From Bacteroidales bacterium GP4 (GTDB taxonomy: Bacteria > Bacteroidota > Bacteroidia > Bacteroidales > Muribaculaceae), in NCBI GenBank assembly GCA_001701065.1, contig DAAL01000238.1, positions 1-16,275 on the forward strand: a stretch of DNA of 16,275 nucleotides, given 5' to 3'. Below the pieces are notes generated by a model, which had not been told where the DNA came from, made no database searches, and saw only the letters and a program-made list of their open reading frames with translations. Position 1 is the stretch's first letter. Each line of letters starts with the position of its first letter. Shown piece by piece: positions 1 to 7,823 of this stretch. The translations under genes and the position numbers were made by a program.

Positions 1-1214
1 CAGCCCCAGAAATTGCAGCCGTCGATCTCAAAGTGGTGCCGACCAACGACAATGACTGGTGGTGGCTTGCGCCGGAACTTCCGTCGTTCACGCTTGAGGT
101 GTCCGACACTCTCGGCAACGCCAACGCTTCGGTGCTTCTCGTCAAGGTCACGACCGACGATTTCAAGCCTGTGAAGGAGGAAACCGTGCAGTTAAATATT
201 GCTAAAGGCGTGCCAACGGTTGTTAATTTTGACCCCGAGGTATCGGCTCCCGGTTTTTACCGCCTTTCAGCTTTCGACGGCGAGAGCAAGGTGCTTGACA
301 TCAACTTCGGGTATGAGCCGGAGAATATAGTTTCGCTGCCTGACAACATGCCTGACTTGCGCAAGTTCTGGGACGACGCTATCGCCGAGCTTGCTCAGGT
401 GGAGCCGCAATACGCTGTCACTGAGCTTCCTGAGAAATCAGGAAAGTCGAGAAAAATGTATTTTGTGGAGATGCGTTCACTCGGCGGCGACACAATCAGG
501 GGCTACATGATGCTTCCCGTGAAGGAAGGAAAATTCCCTGCGAAGATTTATTATAATGGTTACGGAGCGCAGCCGTGGGACATGGATTCCGAGTCAAATC
601 CCGATTTAATCGAGTTTCAGACCTATGTTCGCGGTCAAGGACTGAACAGCGCACACAATAAATATGGTGATTGGGCCGTTTACAATCTTGAAGACATAGA
701 TAACTACTATTATCGAGGGGCATTCATGGATGTCATAAGATTCATAGACTTTATCTATCAATTGCCACAAACCGACACACGCAATATCTTCACTGATGGT
801 GGAAGCCAAGGTGGTGCCCTAACCCTCGTGTCGGGAGCGCTTGACGGCAGAGTGAATGCCATAGCTCCCTACATCCCATTTCTCTCGGACTATCCCGACT
901 ATTTCCGAATAGTCAACTGGCCCGGCGACGTGATAAAGAAAGCCGCCCGCGAAAAAGGAATGACCGACGACGAAATGTACCGTAATCTTAGTTATTTTGA
1001 CATTAAAAACTTAGCACGCTGGATAAAATGCCCCGTACTTATGGGAGTTGGACTTCAGGACCCCACTTGTCCGCCCCACATTAATTTTTCAGGTTACAAT
1101 CTCATCGACGCGCCTAAACAGTTCGTGATATACCGTGATTTGGGTCACACTGTGGACTATTCCGACTGGAATCCCCGCGTAACTGAATTTTACAGGAAAC
1201 ACACTGTAAAATAG
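1..1214 (+). CDS. Acetyl xylan esterase-like (CE7/AXE1) protein, 5' end missing
   Basis: This reading frame is open to the left edge of the window, so the real start and any signal peptide lie outside; the GTG at 33 is not a credible start. Counting residues from that GTG, the first 100 or so form a beta-rich, probably Ig-like domain. The esterase domain then runs from about 105 (PDLRKFWDD, like the PDFDEFW opening of CE7 enzymes) to the end. The CE7 signatures are in order: RGQ at 200-202, GGSQGG at 256-261 with likely nucleophile Ser258, Asp343 in QDPTCPP, and His372. The usual HE pair is HT here. CE7 enzymes are alpha/beta-hydrolases that remove acetyl groups from sugars and oligosaccharides. 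Next to a beta-mannan locus, deacetylation of acetylated glucomannan is a reasonable inference, although xylan or another ester is possible. It ends in TAG at 1212-1214, about 250 bp before the SusC-like gene, and may belong to a separate transcript. Confidence 0.85.
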   Translation, partial: APEIAAVDLKVVPTNDNDWWWLAPELPSFTLEVSDTLGNANASVLLVKVTTDDFKPVKEETVQLNIAKGVPTVVNFDPEVSAPGFYRLSAFDGESKVLDINFGYEPENIVSLPDNMPDLRKFWDDAIAELAQVEPQYAVTELPEKSGKSRKMYFVEMRSLGGDTIRGYMMLPVKEGKFPAKIYYNGYGAQPWDMDSESNPDLIEFQTYVRGQGLNSAHNKYGDWAVYNLEDIDNYYYRGAFMDVIRFIDFIYQLPQTDTRNIFTDGGSQGGALTLVSGALDGRVNAIAPYIPFLSDYPDYFRIVNWPGDVIKKAAREKGMTDDEMYRNLSYFDIKNLARWIKCPVLMGVGLQDPTCPPHINFSGYNLIDAPKQFVIYRDLGHTVDYSDWNPRVTEFYRKHTVK

Positions 1215-1222
1215 TATTGATA

Positions 1223-1241
1223 AAGTGTCATAACGACACTT
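1223..1241. repeat. Perfect 7-bp inverted repeat after the esterase gene
   Basis: AAGTGTC at 1223-1229 and GACACTT at 1235-1241 are perfect reverse complements around a 5-nt loop, beginning 8 nt after the esterase stop codon. An A-rich tract follows rather than a run of T on the + strand. It could be a weak transcript end for the esterase, a transcript end for something on the other strand, or a protein-binding site in front of the SusC promoter. The sequence does not decide between these. Confidence 0.5.
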
Positions 1242-1306
1242 AAAATAAAATATACTTAATATCATATAAGGATAAAAAAGTATTATTTTATGTGCCTTAT
1301 TCTGCA

Positions 1307-1314
1307 TACTTTTG
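1307..1314 (+). promoter_or_regulatory. Bacteroidales-type -7 promoter element for the SusC-led operon
   Basis: TACTTTTG matches the Bacteroides sigma-ABfr -7 consensus TAnnTTTG exactly. It is the only such match I found in the intergenic regions, and it lies in the longest one. The matching -33 region is AT-rich (about 1283-1290) but has no clear TTG or TTTG, so the promoter probably depends on an activator, as is usual for PULs. Transcription would start near 1321, leaving a leader of roughly 145 nt before the SusC-like ATG. Confidence 0.55.
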
Positions 1315-1320
1315 CAAAGT

Positions 1321-1466
1321 GATTTTTAATTATTCATGTTTAAACACCTAATAATAACTTAAAGCGGTGGAAAATGGAATAGTGCAAGAATCGTAACGCA
1401 ATGCAAATTATTTAACCTAAATAACAAACCAACAAAAAATTATTAACCTTACCTTAAAAATTGCTC
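1321..1466 (+). promoter_or_regulatory. Inferred 5' leader of the SusC-led transcript
   Basis: This A/T-rich stretch between the predicted transcription start and the SusC-like ATG holds no credible gene; the longest ATG frame starting in it encodes 8 residues (1335-1361). The last 60 nt are rich in A and AAC/AAT triplets with no Shine-Dalgarno motif, which is typical of efficient Bacteroidota translation starts. No known riboswitch class was recognised. Its length leaves room for post-transcriptional control, but no strong hairpin was found by eye. Confidence 0.35.
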
Positions 1467-4400
1467 ATGGTTACAAAAAACCTTTTGAACTTTAGAGCCC
1501 TTCTGGTGGCGTTGTTTATAAGCGTGTCACTGGGAGCGTTTGCTCAGACATCCGTTACGGGTGTCGTCCTTGAGCCGTCGGGTGAGCCCGCTATCGGTGC
1601 TACAGTGATGGAAAAAGGAACTTCTGTGGGTGCGGCTACCGACTTTGATGGTAACTTTACCATTAAGGTGTCCAAACCCGACGCAGTGTTAGTAGTATCT
1701 TACGTGGGTATGGAGACCCAGGAAGTTGCTCTTAACGGTCGTACCAATGTCACCGTGCAACTTAAAGAATCAGGCGTAAGCCTTGATGAAGTTGTGGTTG
1801 TGGGTTACGGTACAATGAAAAAGAGTGACCTCGCCGGTGCTTCCGTATCAATGAATGAGGATGACCTCAAGGGTTCGGTGATCACCAACCTTGACCAGAC
1901 TCTTCAGGGACGTGCATCGGGTGTTACCGCGATGACCACCTCAGGAGCCCCCGGTTCTTCATCTTCAATCCGTGTTCGTGGTCAGGCTACCATCAACGCC
2001 AACGCCGAGCCGTTGTATGTAATCGACGGTGTGATTATACAAGGCGGCGGTAACTCAGGTGCCGACTTCGGTCTTGGTGACGCTCTCGGTAACGGTAAAG
2101 TGTCCACCGTGTCACCTCTTTCTACAATCAACCCCTCCGACATCGTGTCGATGGAAATCCTTAAGGATGCTTCCGCTACCGCTATCTATGGTGCCCAGGG
2201 TGCCAACGGTGTAGTGCTCATCACCACTAAGCGCGGTAAAGCCGGCGAAGCTAAATTCACTTATGACGGTATGGTTGCATGGAATCATCAGAGCAAGCGT
2301 CTTGACTTGATGAACCTCCGTGAATACGCTGAACTTTACAATGACTATGTTGCCAACGGTTACGGCAAGGCAAATGATTACTATTCCGATCCTTCAGTGC
2401 TCGGTGTTGGTACCAACTGGCAGGATGCAATCTTCCGCACCGCGCTCCAGAATCAGCACCAGGTATCGGCACAGGGTGGTACTGAAAAAATCCAGTACTA
2501 CGTGTCAGGTTCTTACATGGACCAGGAAGGTACTTTGATTGGTTCTGACTTCCAGCGTTTCTCTGTTCGCGCCAACCTTGACGCTCAGTTGAAATCATGG
2601 TTGAAGCTTGGTCTTTCAGCTACCTACAGCGACACTGATGAAAACCTCAAGCTCGCCGACGGTGAAGCCGGTATCATCAACTACTCTTTGACTACATTGC
2701 CTGATATTCCTATCTATGATATCGACGGCAACTATTCTTCGATCGTGCGTGAAGGTTATTCTAACCCTAACCCCATCGCGCTTGCCATGCTTGACGAAAT
2801 CAAGCTCCACCGTAAGAAATTGACCGGTAACATCTTCTTCGACGTTACTCCCATCAAGAACCTCGTTTGGCACGCTGAATTCGGTTACGACGTGAGCGCG
2901 TCAAAGGGTGACCGCTTCAAACCCACCGTTGACCTCGGTCTTTGGGTGCGCAGCAACAACGAAAGCTCTATCCAGAAGAACTCTTCTTGGTTCTGGCAGT
3001 TGAAGAACTACATCTCTTATAACGGTGAATGGAACAAACTCAGCTACACCGCCATGGTTGGTCAGGAATGCTGGGAATCAAGCTGGGACTACACAAGCAT
3101 CTTCGCTTCAGGTCTTCCTGCCAACAACGTTCACAACCCCGCTCTCGGTAACAAGAACTCCTACAGCATCTCTGCCGGATTCGGTAGCTCCGCTATGGCT
3201 TCGTTCTTCACCCGTGAAACTCTTAACTGGGACGATCGTTACCTCTTGACTTATACCTATCGTTACGACGGTAGCTCTAACTTCGGTCCTGAAAACCGTT
3301 GGGCAGGATTCCACTCTGTTGCCGGTGCATGGCGTTTCACCAACGAATCATTCCTTAAGGACACAGCTGAATGGTTTGACAACGGTAAACTCCGTCTCGG
3401 ATGGGGTCAGACCGGTAACTCCAACATCGGCGGTTACGCCTGGGGTTCCGCTATCAGCCGTATGCCTTCCGCTCTCGGTCCCGGTTACCGTCCTGCCAAC
3501 ATTCCTAACCCCGGTATCAAGTGGGAAACTCAGGAACAGTGGAACGTGGGTCTTGACCTTAACTTCTTGAACAACCGCGTTACTTTCGTGGCTGATGCTT
3601 ACATCAAGACTTCCAAGGACATGTTGATGTCTATGTCACTTCCTTCTTACATGGGTACCTCCGGTAACGGTTCTTCAGCTCTTGCGGCACCTAAGGGTAA
3701 CTTCGGTGAAATCGAGAACAAGGGTATTGAATTTGAAATCACAGGTCGTCCTTTCGTAGGCGAATTTGAATGGGAATCCTCATTCCAGATTTCTTTCAAC
3801 AAGAACAAACTTAAAGCCCTCACCAATGCCAACGACGCAGGTCTTCCAGGTTACGGACAGTGGAGCGACGTGGTTTCTCTCTCGGAAATCGGCAAGCCTC
3901 TTTACAACTTCTACGGCTACAAAGTGGAAGGCGTTTATCAGGATCTTGACGACTTGATGAACTCACCTGTCGACAAAACTATCTCCTGGCCTACTGACGG
4001 CAACTTCAATAAAGGTAATACCGTTTGGGTAGGTGACCTGAAATTCAAGGATATCAACGGTGACGGCGTTATCGATGAAAACGACAAGACTGTCATTGGT
4101 AATCCGCTTCCCAAGTTCACTTTCGGTTGGACCAACACCTTCCGTTACAAGAACTTCGACCTCTCTGTGTTCTTGAATGGTTCTTATGGCAACGACGTTA
4201 TGAACTACCTGTCAATCAACTTGACCAACATGAAGTCCACCTGGACTAACCAGTTGAATTCAGTCAACGACCGCGCAGTGCTCGTGCCCATTGACCCCAA
4301 CAAGGTATATGCCGACGGTGCCAAGTGGTACGATGACATCACCAACATCCGTGTAGAAGGCGGAGACGGCAAGACTCCTGCCGCACGTCTTAACGACCCT

Positions 4401-4691
4401 GCCGACAACGACCGTATCAGCGACCGTTACATCGAGGATGGATCTTATCTACGTATTAAGAACATAACTCTCGGCTACACTTTCAAGAAATCATTGCTTC
4501 GTCGCTTACATCTTGAAAATCTGCGAGTTTATTGCAATATTCAGAACCTTCACACGTTTACTAAGTATAAGGGTTATGATCCTGAAGTAGGTGCTTCCAC
4601 CCAGGACTCCAATGGTCTTGTATTCGGTCTTGACTATGGCCGTTATCCTTCGCCTACTACTTATGCGTTCGGTTTAAATATTTCATTCTAA
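1467..4691 (+). CDS. SusC/RagA-like TonB-dependent outer-membrane transporter
   Basis: This is the outer-membrane channel that imports oligosaccharides with energy from TonB, with the SusD-like lipoprotein as its lid. The ATG at 1467 is preferred over the TTG at 1461, which adds only two residues; the protein is then 1074 aa, normal for SusC homologues. A signal peptide ends near residue 27 (GAFAQ). A carboxypeptidase-D-like regulatory domain covers about 28-105. The DEVVVVGYG motif at 107-115 opens the plug domain, with SIRVRG (167-172), PLYVIDG (182-188) and the ILKDASATAIYG block (from 231). The rest is the 22-strand-type barrel, ending in the expected C-terminal phenylalanine. An EF-hand-like acidic loop, DINGDGVIDEND, lies at 862-873, as in many family members. 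It is the first gene of the predicted operon and is followed after 23 bp by its SusD partner. Specificity for mannan-type oligosaccharides is inferred from the neighbours, not from this sequence. Confidence 0.96.
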   Translation: MVTKNLLNFRALLVALFISVSLGAFAQTSVTGVVLEPSGEPAIGATVMEKGTSVGAATDFDGNFTIKVSKPDAVLVVSYVGMETQEVALNGRTNVTVQLKESGVSLDEVVVVGYGTMKKSDLAGASVSMNEDDLKGSVITNLDQTLQGRASGVTAMTTSGAPGSSSSIRVRGQATINANAEPLYVIDGVIIQGGGNSGADFGLGDALGNGKVSTVSPLSTINPSDIVSMEILKDASATAIYGAQGANGVVLITTKRGKAGEAKFTYDGMVAWNHQSKRLDLMNLREYAELYNDYVANGYGKANDYYSDPSVLGVGTNWQDAIFRTALQNQHQVSAQGGTEKIQYYVSGSYMDQEGTLIGSDFQRFSVRANLDAQLKSWLKLGLSATYSDTDENLKLADGEAGIINYSLTTLPDIPIYDIDGNYSSIVREGYSNPNPIALAMLDEIKLHRKKLTGNIFFDVTPIKNLVWHAEFGYDVSASKGDRFKPTVDLGLWVRSNNESSIQKNSSWFWQLKNYISYNGEWNKLSYTAMVGQECWESSWDYTSIFASGLPANNVHNPALGNKNSYSISAGFGSSAMASFFTRETLNWDDRYLLTYTYRYDGSSNFGPENRWAGFHSVAGAWRFTNESFLKDTAEWFDNGKLRLGWGQTGNSNIGGYAWGSAISRMPSALGPGYRPANIPNPGIKWETQEQWNVGLDLNFLNNRVTFVADAYIKTSKDMLMSMSLPSYMGTSGNGSSALAAPKGNFGEIENKGIEFEITGRPFVGEFEWESSFQISFNKNKLKALTNANDAGLPGYGQWSDVVSLSEIGKPLYNFYGYKVEGVYQDLDDLMNSPVDKTISWPTDGNFNKGNTVWVGDLKFKDINGDGVIDENDKTVIGNPLPKFTFGWTNTFRYKNFDLSVFLNGSYGNDVMNYLSINLTNMKSTWTNQLNSVNDRAVLVPIDPNKVYADGAKWYDDITNIRVEGGDGKTPAARLNDPADNDRISDRYIEDGSYLRIKNITLGYTFKKSLLRRLHLENLRVYCNIQNLHTFTKYKGYDPEVGASTQDSNGLVFGLDYGRYPSPTTYAFGLNISF

Positions 4692-4714
4692 TTCTATCTA
4701 AAACAAGATTCTTC

Positions 4715-6469
4715 ATGAAAATTAAAAATTTAAAATACTTAGGCGTAGTTGCCGCGCTCGGTATGGGATTGTCATCCTGCAATGACTTCCTTGACCGTCC
4801 CAACGAGGACAACTACAATGTAGGCACGTTCTACGAAACCGATGAACAGTGCTACCAGGGTGTTAACTACATCTACAACTCGCCTTGGTACGACTTCCAG
4901 CGTGGTTTCATCAAGGTAGGTGAAGTTATGTCAGGCAACATGTATATGGGTAGCTCTCCTTATCTGACATTCACTGTCAACGGTACCGATACTGACCTTA
5001 TCAACATGTCTTACTCTCTTTGGGCTGTGATCGGTCACTCCAACACCGTTTACAAGAATATAGGCGAGTCAAGCGGCCCCAGCGAGGAAGTAAAGAACTA
5101 CACCCGCGGCGAGTGCCTCACTTGGAAGGCTATGGCTTACTTCTACCTTGTGCGCACTTTCGGCGATGTGCCCATCGTGCATGACAATGCCAAGGAAATC
5201 ACTGAGGGTACTTACAACTCCAAGTTCAAAATCAAGCGTGCCGATGTTTACGAATACATCATCATGACTCTTGAAAAGGCTATGGAGCTTCTTCCCAAGA
5301 AAGCTGCTCAGAAAGGCCGTATCGACTACTATTGCGCTGAGGCTCTTCTTGCAAAGGTTTACCTTACCCGTTCAGGTCTTAACATGAGCGGAAGCCGTAA
5401 TCAGGAGGACCTTGACATGGCTGCTAAGCTTTCAAAGGACGTGATCGACAATTCAGGCCGTCACCTTCTTGCCAACTATTCCGACGTGTTCCGTCTACAG
5501 AACAACGAAAGCGAAGAATCACTCATTGCTTGGCGTTGGAGCGCAGGACGTGACCCCTGGACTCAGCAGAATACTCTCCAGAGTGACCTTGCTCCTCAGG
5601 GATTCGATGAATTCGGTGACTGCTGGGGCGGTTGGGGTGGTCCCTCCGTTGACCTTCAGGATGCTTTCAACATCGATGTCATCAACACTGACCCCAAAAA
5701 CCGTATCGACACTGACACCCGCCGTAAAGCCACTATGATGCTCCCGGGCGACCACTACGAATACTTCTGGACCAACAAGGGTGGTTTCGATGTGCTCAAG
5801 TTCAGCTATGACGCTGAAGATTATGGTAAGGGAGGTCCTGGACAATGGCAGTGCGGTACCGGTGCTTACAATGTGAAGCATCTTTACGGTAACGGTTACG
5901 ACCACGAAGCCGCTACAGGTACTGCCGCAGGTAACATGTTCAGCATGCTTGCTACTCACATCCTCCGCCTTTCCGACGTTTATCTTATCCACGCTGAGGC
6001 TGTCCTCGGTAACAACGCTTCCACAAGCAATGCTTCGGCTCTTGAAGCTTACAACGCTGTGCGCGGCCGTGCTATCCCCGGTGTGACTCCCAAGGCTTCA
6101 ATCACTTTCGACGATGTGTGGAAAGAACGCCGTCTTGAACTTGCCGGTGAAGGTGACCGTTGGTATGACTACGTTCGTCTTTCTTACTACGATGTTAACC
6201 GTGCAATAAACGAGTTGAAATCACAGCGTCGTAACACTTACTGGAATCTTGATGCTCTATATAAATATTATTATGAGAATGGAGTATGGGATCCCTCTAA
6301 GGCAGGCTCTGACAACGGTGTGGAATTCGGTTATGACGATCAGACTGAAGCACCTAACGTGACAGCAAGCAGCTTCACTTTGCCCTTCCCGACTCAGGAT
6401 GCGGTTATGAACCCCAACCTTCTTAAGGATCCTATTGACTGTGATGTTCGTACCGAATATGCTTATTAA
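4715..6469 (+). CDS. SusD/RagB-like glycan-binding outer-membrane lipoprotein
   Basis: This 584-aa surface lipoprotein pairs with the preceding SusC-like channel, binding oligosaccharide and closing over the pore. Residues 1-22 form a lipoprotein signal peptide with lipobox LSSC and lipidated Cys22, followed by NDFLDRP, a very common SusD N-terminal pattern. The middle is helix-rich with the family's TPR-like pattern, including the GECLTWKAMAYFYLVRTFGDVPIV type of stretch found in almost all SusD proteins (about residues 132-155). The C-terminal part contains the LERRLELAGEGDRWYD-type motif and ends with LPFPTQDAVMNPNL near 567, the typical SusD/RagB finish. Length is normal for the family (500-600 aa). 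It sits between the SusC-like gene and the first TIG-domain binding protein with gaps of about 20 bp, so co-transcription is very likely. The glycan bound cannot be read from the sequence; beta-mannan is inferred from the enzymes downstream. Confidence 0.96.
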   Translation: MKIKNLKYLGVVAALGMGLSSCNDFLDRPNEDNYNVGTFYETDEQCYQGVNYIYNSPWYDFQRGFIKVGEVMSGNMYMGSSPYLTFTVNGTDTDLINMSYSLWAVIGHSNTVYKNIGESSGPSEEVKNYTRGECLTWKAMAYFYLVRTFGDVPIVHDNAKEITEGTYNSKFKIKRADVYEYIIMTLEKAMELLPKKAAQKGRIDYYCAEALLAKVYLTRSGLNMSGSRNQEDLDMAAKLSKDVIDNSGRHLLANYSDVFRLQNNESEESLIAWRWSAGRDPWTQQNTLQSDLAPQGFDEFGDCWGGWGGPSVDLQDAFNIDVINTDPKNRIDTDTRRKATMMLPGDHYEYFWTNKGGFDVLKFSYDAEDYGKGGPGQWQCGTGAYNVKHLYGNGYDHEAATGTAAGNMFSMLATHILRLSDVYLIHAEAVLGNNASTSNASALEAYNAVRGRAIPGVTPKASITFDDVWKERRLELAGEGDRWYDYVRLSYYDVNRAINELKSQRRNTYWNLDALYKYYYENGVWDPSKAGSDNGVEFGYDDQTEAPNVTASSFTLPFPTQDAVMNPNLLKDPIDCDVRTEYAY

Positions 6470-6491
6470 CCGTTAATTACTGAAAACAATA

Positions 6492-7802
6492 ATGAAAAAT
6501 ATATTCAAAAATTCTTGGTTCTTAGGTGTTGCAGCCATCGCACTCGGTGTGACCGCTGTGTCGTGCGAGGATCAACCCGATAAATTTGAATTGACCACCG
6601 GCTCTCCGGTCGTGAAGTACGTGCGCACCACTACTTCTCCCGACTCGCTTATCACCGGTGCCTATCTTGACAATCTTGTGTGTCTTGTGGGTGAAAACCT
6701 TACTTCAGTGCGTGAATTGTACTTCAATGACAAGAAAGCGATATTGAACACAAGCTACATTACTGAAAATACTCTTCTCGTGGCTGTCCCCGGCGGTATC
6801 CCCGAAGTGGTGACCAACAAGATCTATATGATCAACACCGCCAACGACACCACTACCTATGACTTCAACGTGCTTGTGCCCGGTCCGTCGGTTCGCAGCA
6901 TCTCCAATGAGTTTGCCCATGCCGGCGAAGAAGTTACCCTCTACGGTGACTACTTCATCGACGACCCCAACATTCCGTTGAACATCAGCTTCGCAGGTAA
7001 TATCGATGTGCCTTACAGCAGCATTACCTCTATAAACAAGACTGCGATTACTTTCATTGTTCCCGAGAATGCTACTCCCGGCTACATGAACGTGAAGAGC
7101 CTTTACGGCAACGGACGCTCCGCGTTCCAGTTCCGCGATACCCGTAACATCCTCTTCGACTGGGATGGCTCACACGGTGGTTACGAAACCGCTCACGGAT
7201 GGCGTAACGGTGTTATCCACACCCCCGGTCAGGATGAAGGCATCGAAGCTGTCGACGGCAACTACCTCTACTTCGGTGGCGCTGACCTCCTTGGTGAAAT
7301 CGGTGGCACATGGGCTGAGGACCAGTTCTGCTTCAACTACTGGCCTGAACCCTCCGCAGGCTACGACAATCTTTGCGATCGTCCTGAGTTTGCTGAAATG
7401 ATTGATACTTACGGTCTTGAAAATCTCCAGCTTAAGTTTGAATGCTACATTCCGTCAAGCAGCCCTTGGCAGTCATGTGCTCTCCAGATGATGTTCACTC
7501 CTAACAGCTTGGTTGATTACAGTTCAGGAAATAATAACTACTACGGCGATGCATCTCTTCCCCGTGGTCTTTGGAATCCCTGGCAGAAAACCGGTTCCTA
7601 TGACACCGGCAACAAGTGGGTGACTATATCTCAACAGCTCAACACATTCACCTTCACCAACGAAGGCGGTGCAGCAAGCCGCGGCCTGCAGCCTACTGAC
7701 CTTCAGGGTCTCACATTCTTCGTATGGCATGGTGGTGTTGCCGGTACTGATTGCGCTCCCGTTATGCTTATCGACAACATCCGTGTGGTTCCTATTGAAT
7801 AA
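6492..7802 (+). CDS. SusE-position surface glycan-binding lipoprotein with two IPT/TIG domains
   Basis: A 436-aa cell-surface lipoprotein in the place where PULs usually encode a surface glycan-binding protein (SGBP). The signal peptide ends at lipobox AVSC with lipidated Cys25. Two Ig-like IPT/TIG domains follow at about 37-129 and 131-214; the second has the usual AGEEVTLYGDYF and ITFIVPENATPGYMNV strand pattern. The C-terminal domain, about 217-436, begins with NILFDWDG and is rich in aromatic residues (several Trp and Tyr). It resembles the C-terminal glycan-binding domain of SGBP-B proteins known from xyloglucan and mannan loci. Its role would be to hold polysaccharide at the surface for the GH26 enzyme and the SusC/SusD-like pair. 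The gene starts 22 bp after the SusD-like gene and ends 21 bp before the next ATG. The general role is firm; the ligand (mannan or glucomannan) is inferred from context. Confidence 0.88.
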   Translation: MKNIFKNSWFLGVAAIALGVTAVSCEDQPDKFELTTGSPVVKYVRTTTSPDSLITGAYLDNLVCLVGENLTSVRELYFNDKKAILNTSYITENTLLVAVPGGIPEVVTNKIYMINTANDTTTYDFNVLVPGPSVRSISNEFAHAGEEVTLYGDYFIDDPNIPLNISFAGNIDVPYSSITSINKTAITFIVPENATPGYMNVKSLYGNGRSAFQFRDTRNILFDWDGSHGGYETAHGWRNGVIHTPGQDEGIEAVDGNYLYFGGADLLGEIGGTWAEDQFCFNYWPEPSAGYDNLCDRPEFAEMIDTYGLENLQLKFECYIPSSSPWQSCALQMMFTPNSLVDYSSGNNNYYGDASLPRGLWNPWQKTGSYDTGNKWVTISQQLNTFTFTNEGGAASRGLQPTDLQGLTFFVWHGGVAGTDCAPVMLIDNIRVVPIE

Positions 7803-7823
7803 TCTTAAAACGTGGACTTAACA

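Noticed and set aside
33..35. GTG as the start of the esterase gene
   Set aside because: The frame continues open to the window edge with plausible protein sequence, and no signal peptide follows the GTG.
1338..1345. GTTTAAAC palindrome in the leader
   Set aside because: An 8-bp AT-rich palindrome is expected by chance in such sequence and has no partner site nearby.
1335..1361. Eight-codon ATG frame in the SusC leader
   Set aside because: Too short to distinguish from chance; no translation signal or conserved leader-peptide feature.
5519..5992. Minus-strand open frame of 157 codons
   Set aside because: It mirrors the SusD-like gene; low-complexity Val/Thr/Ser composition and no domain.
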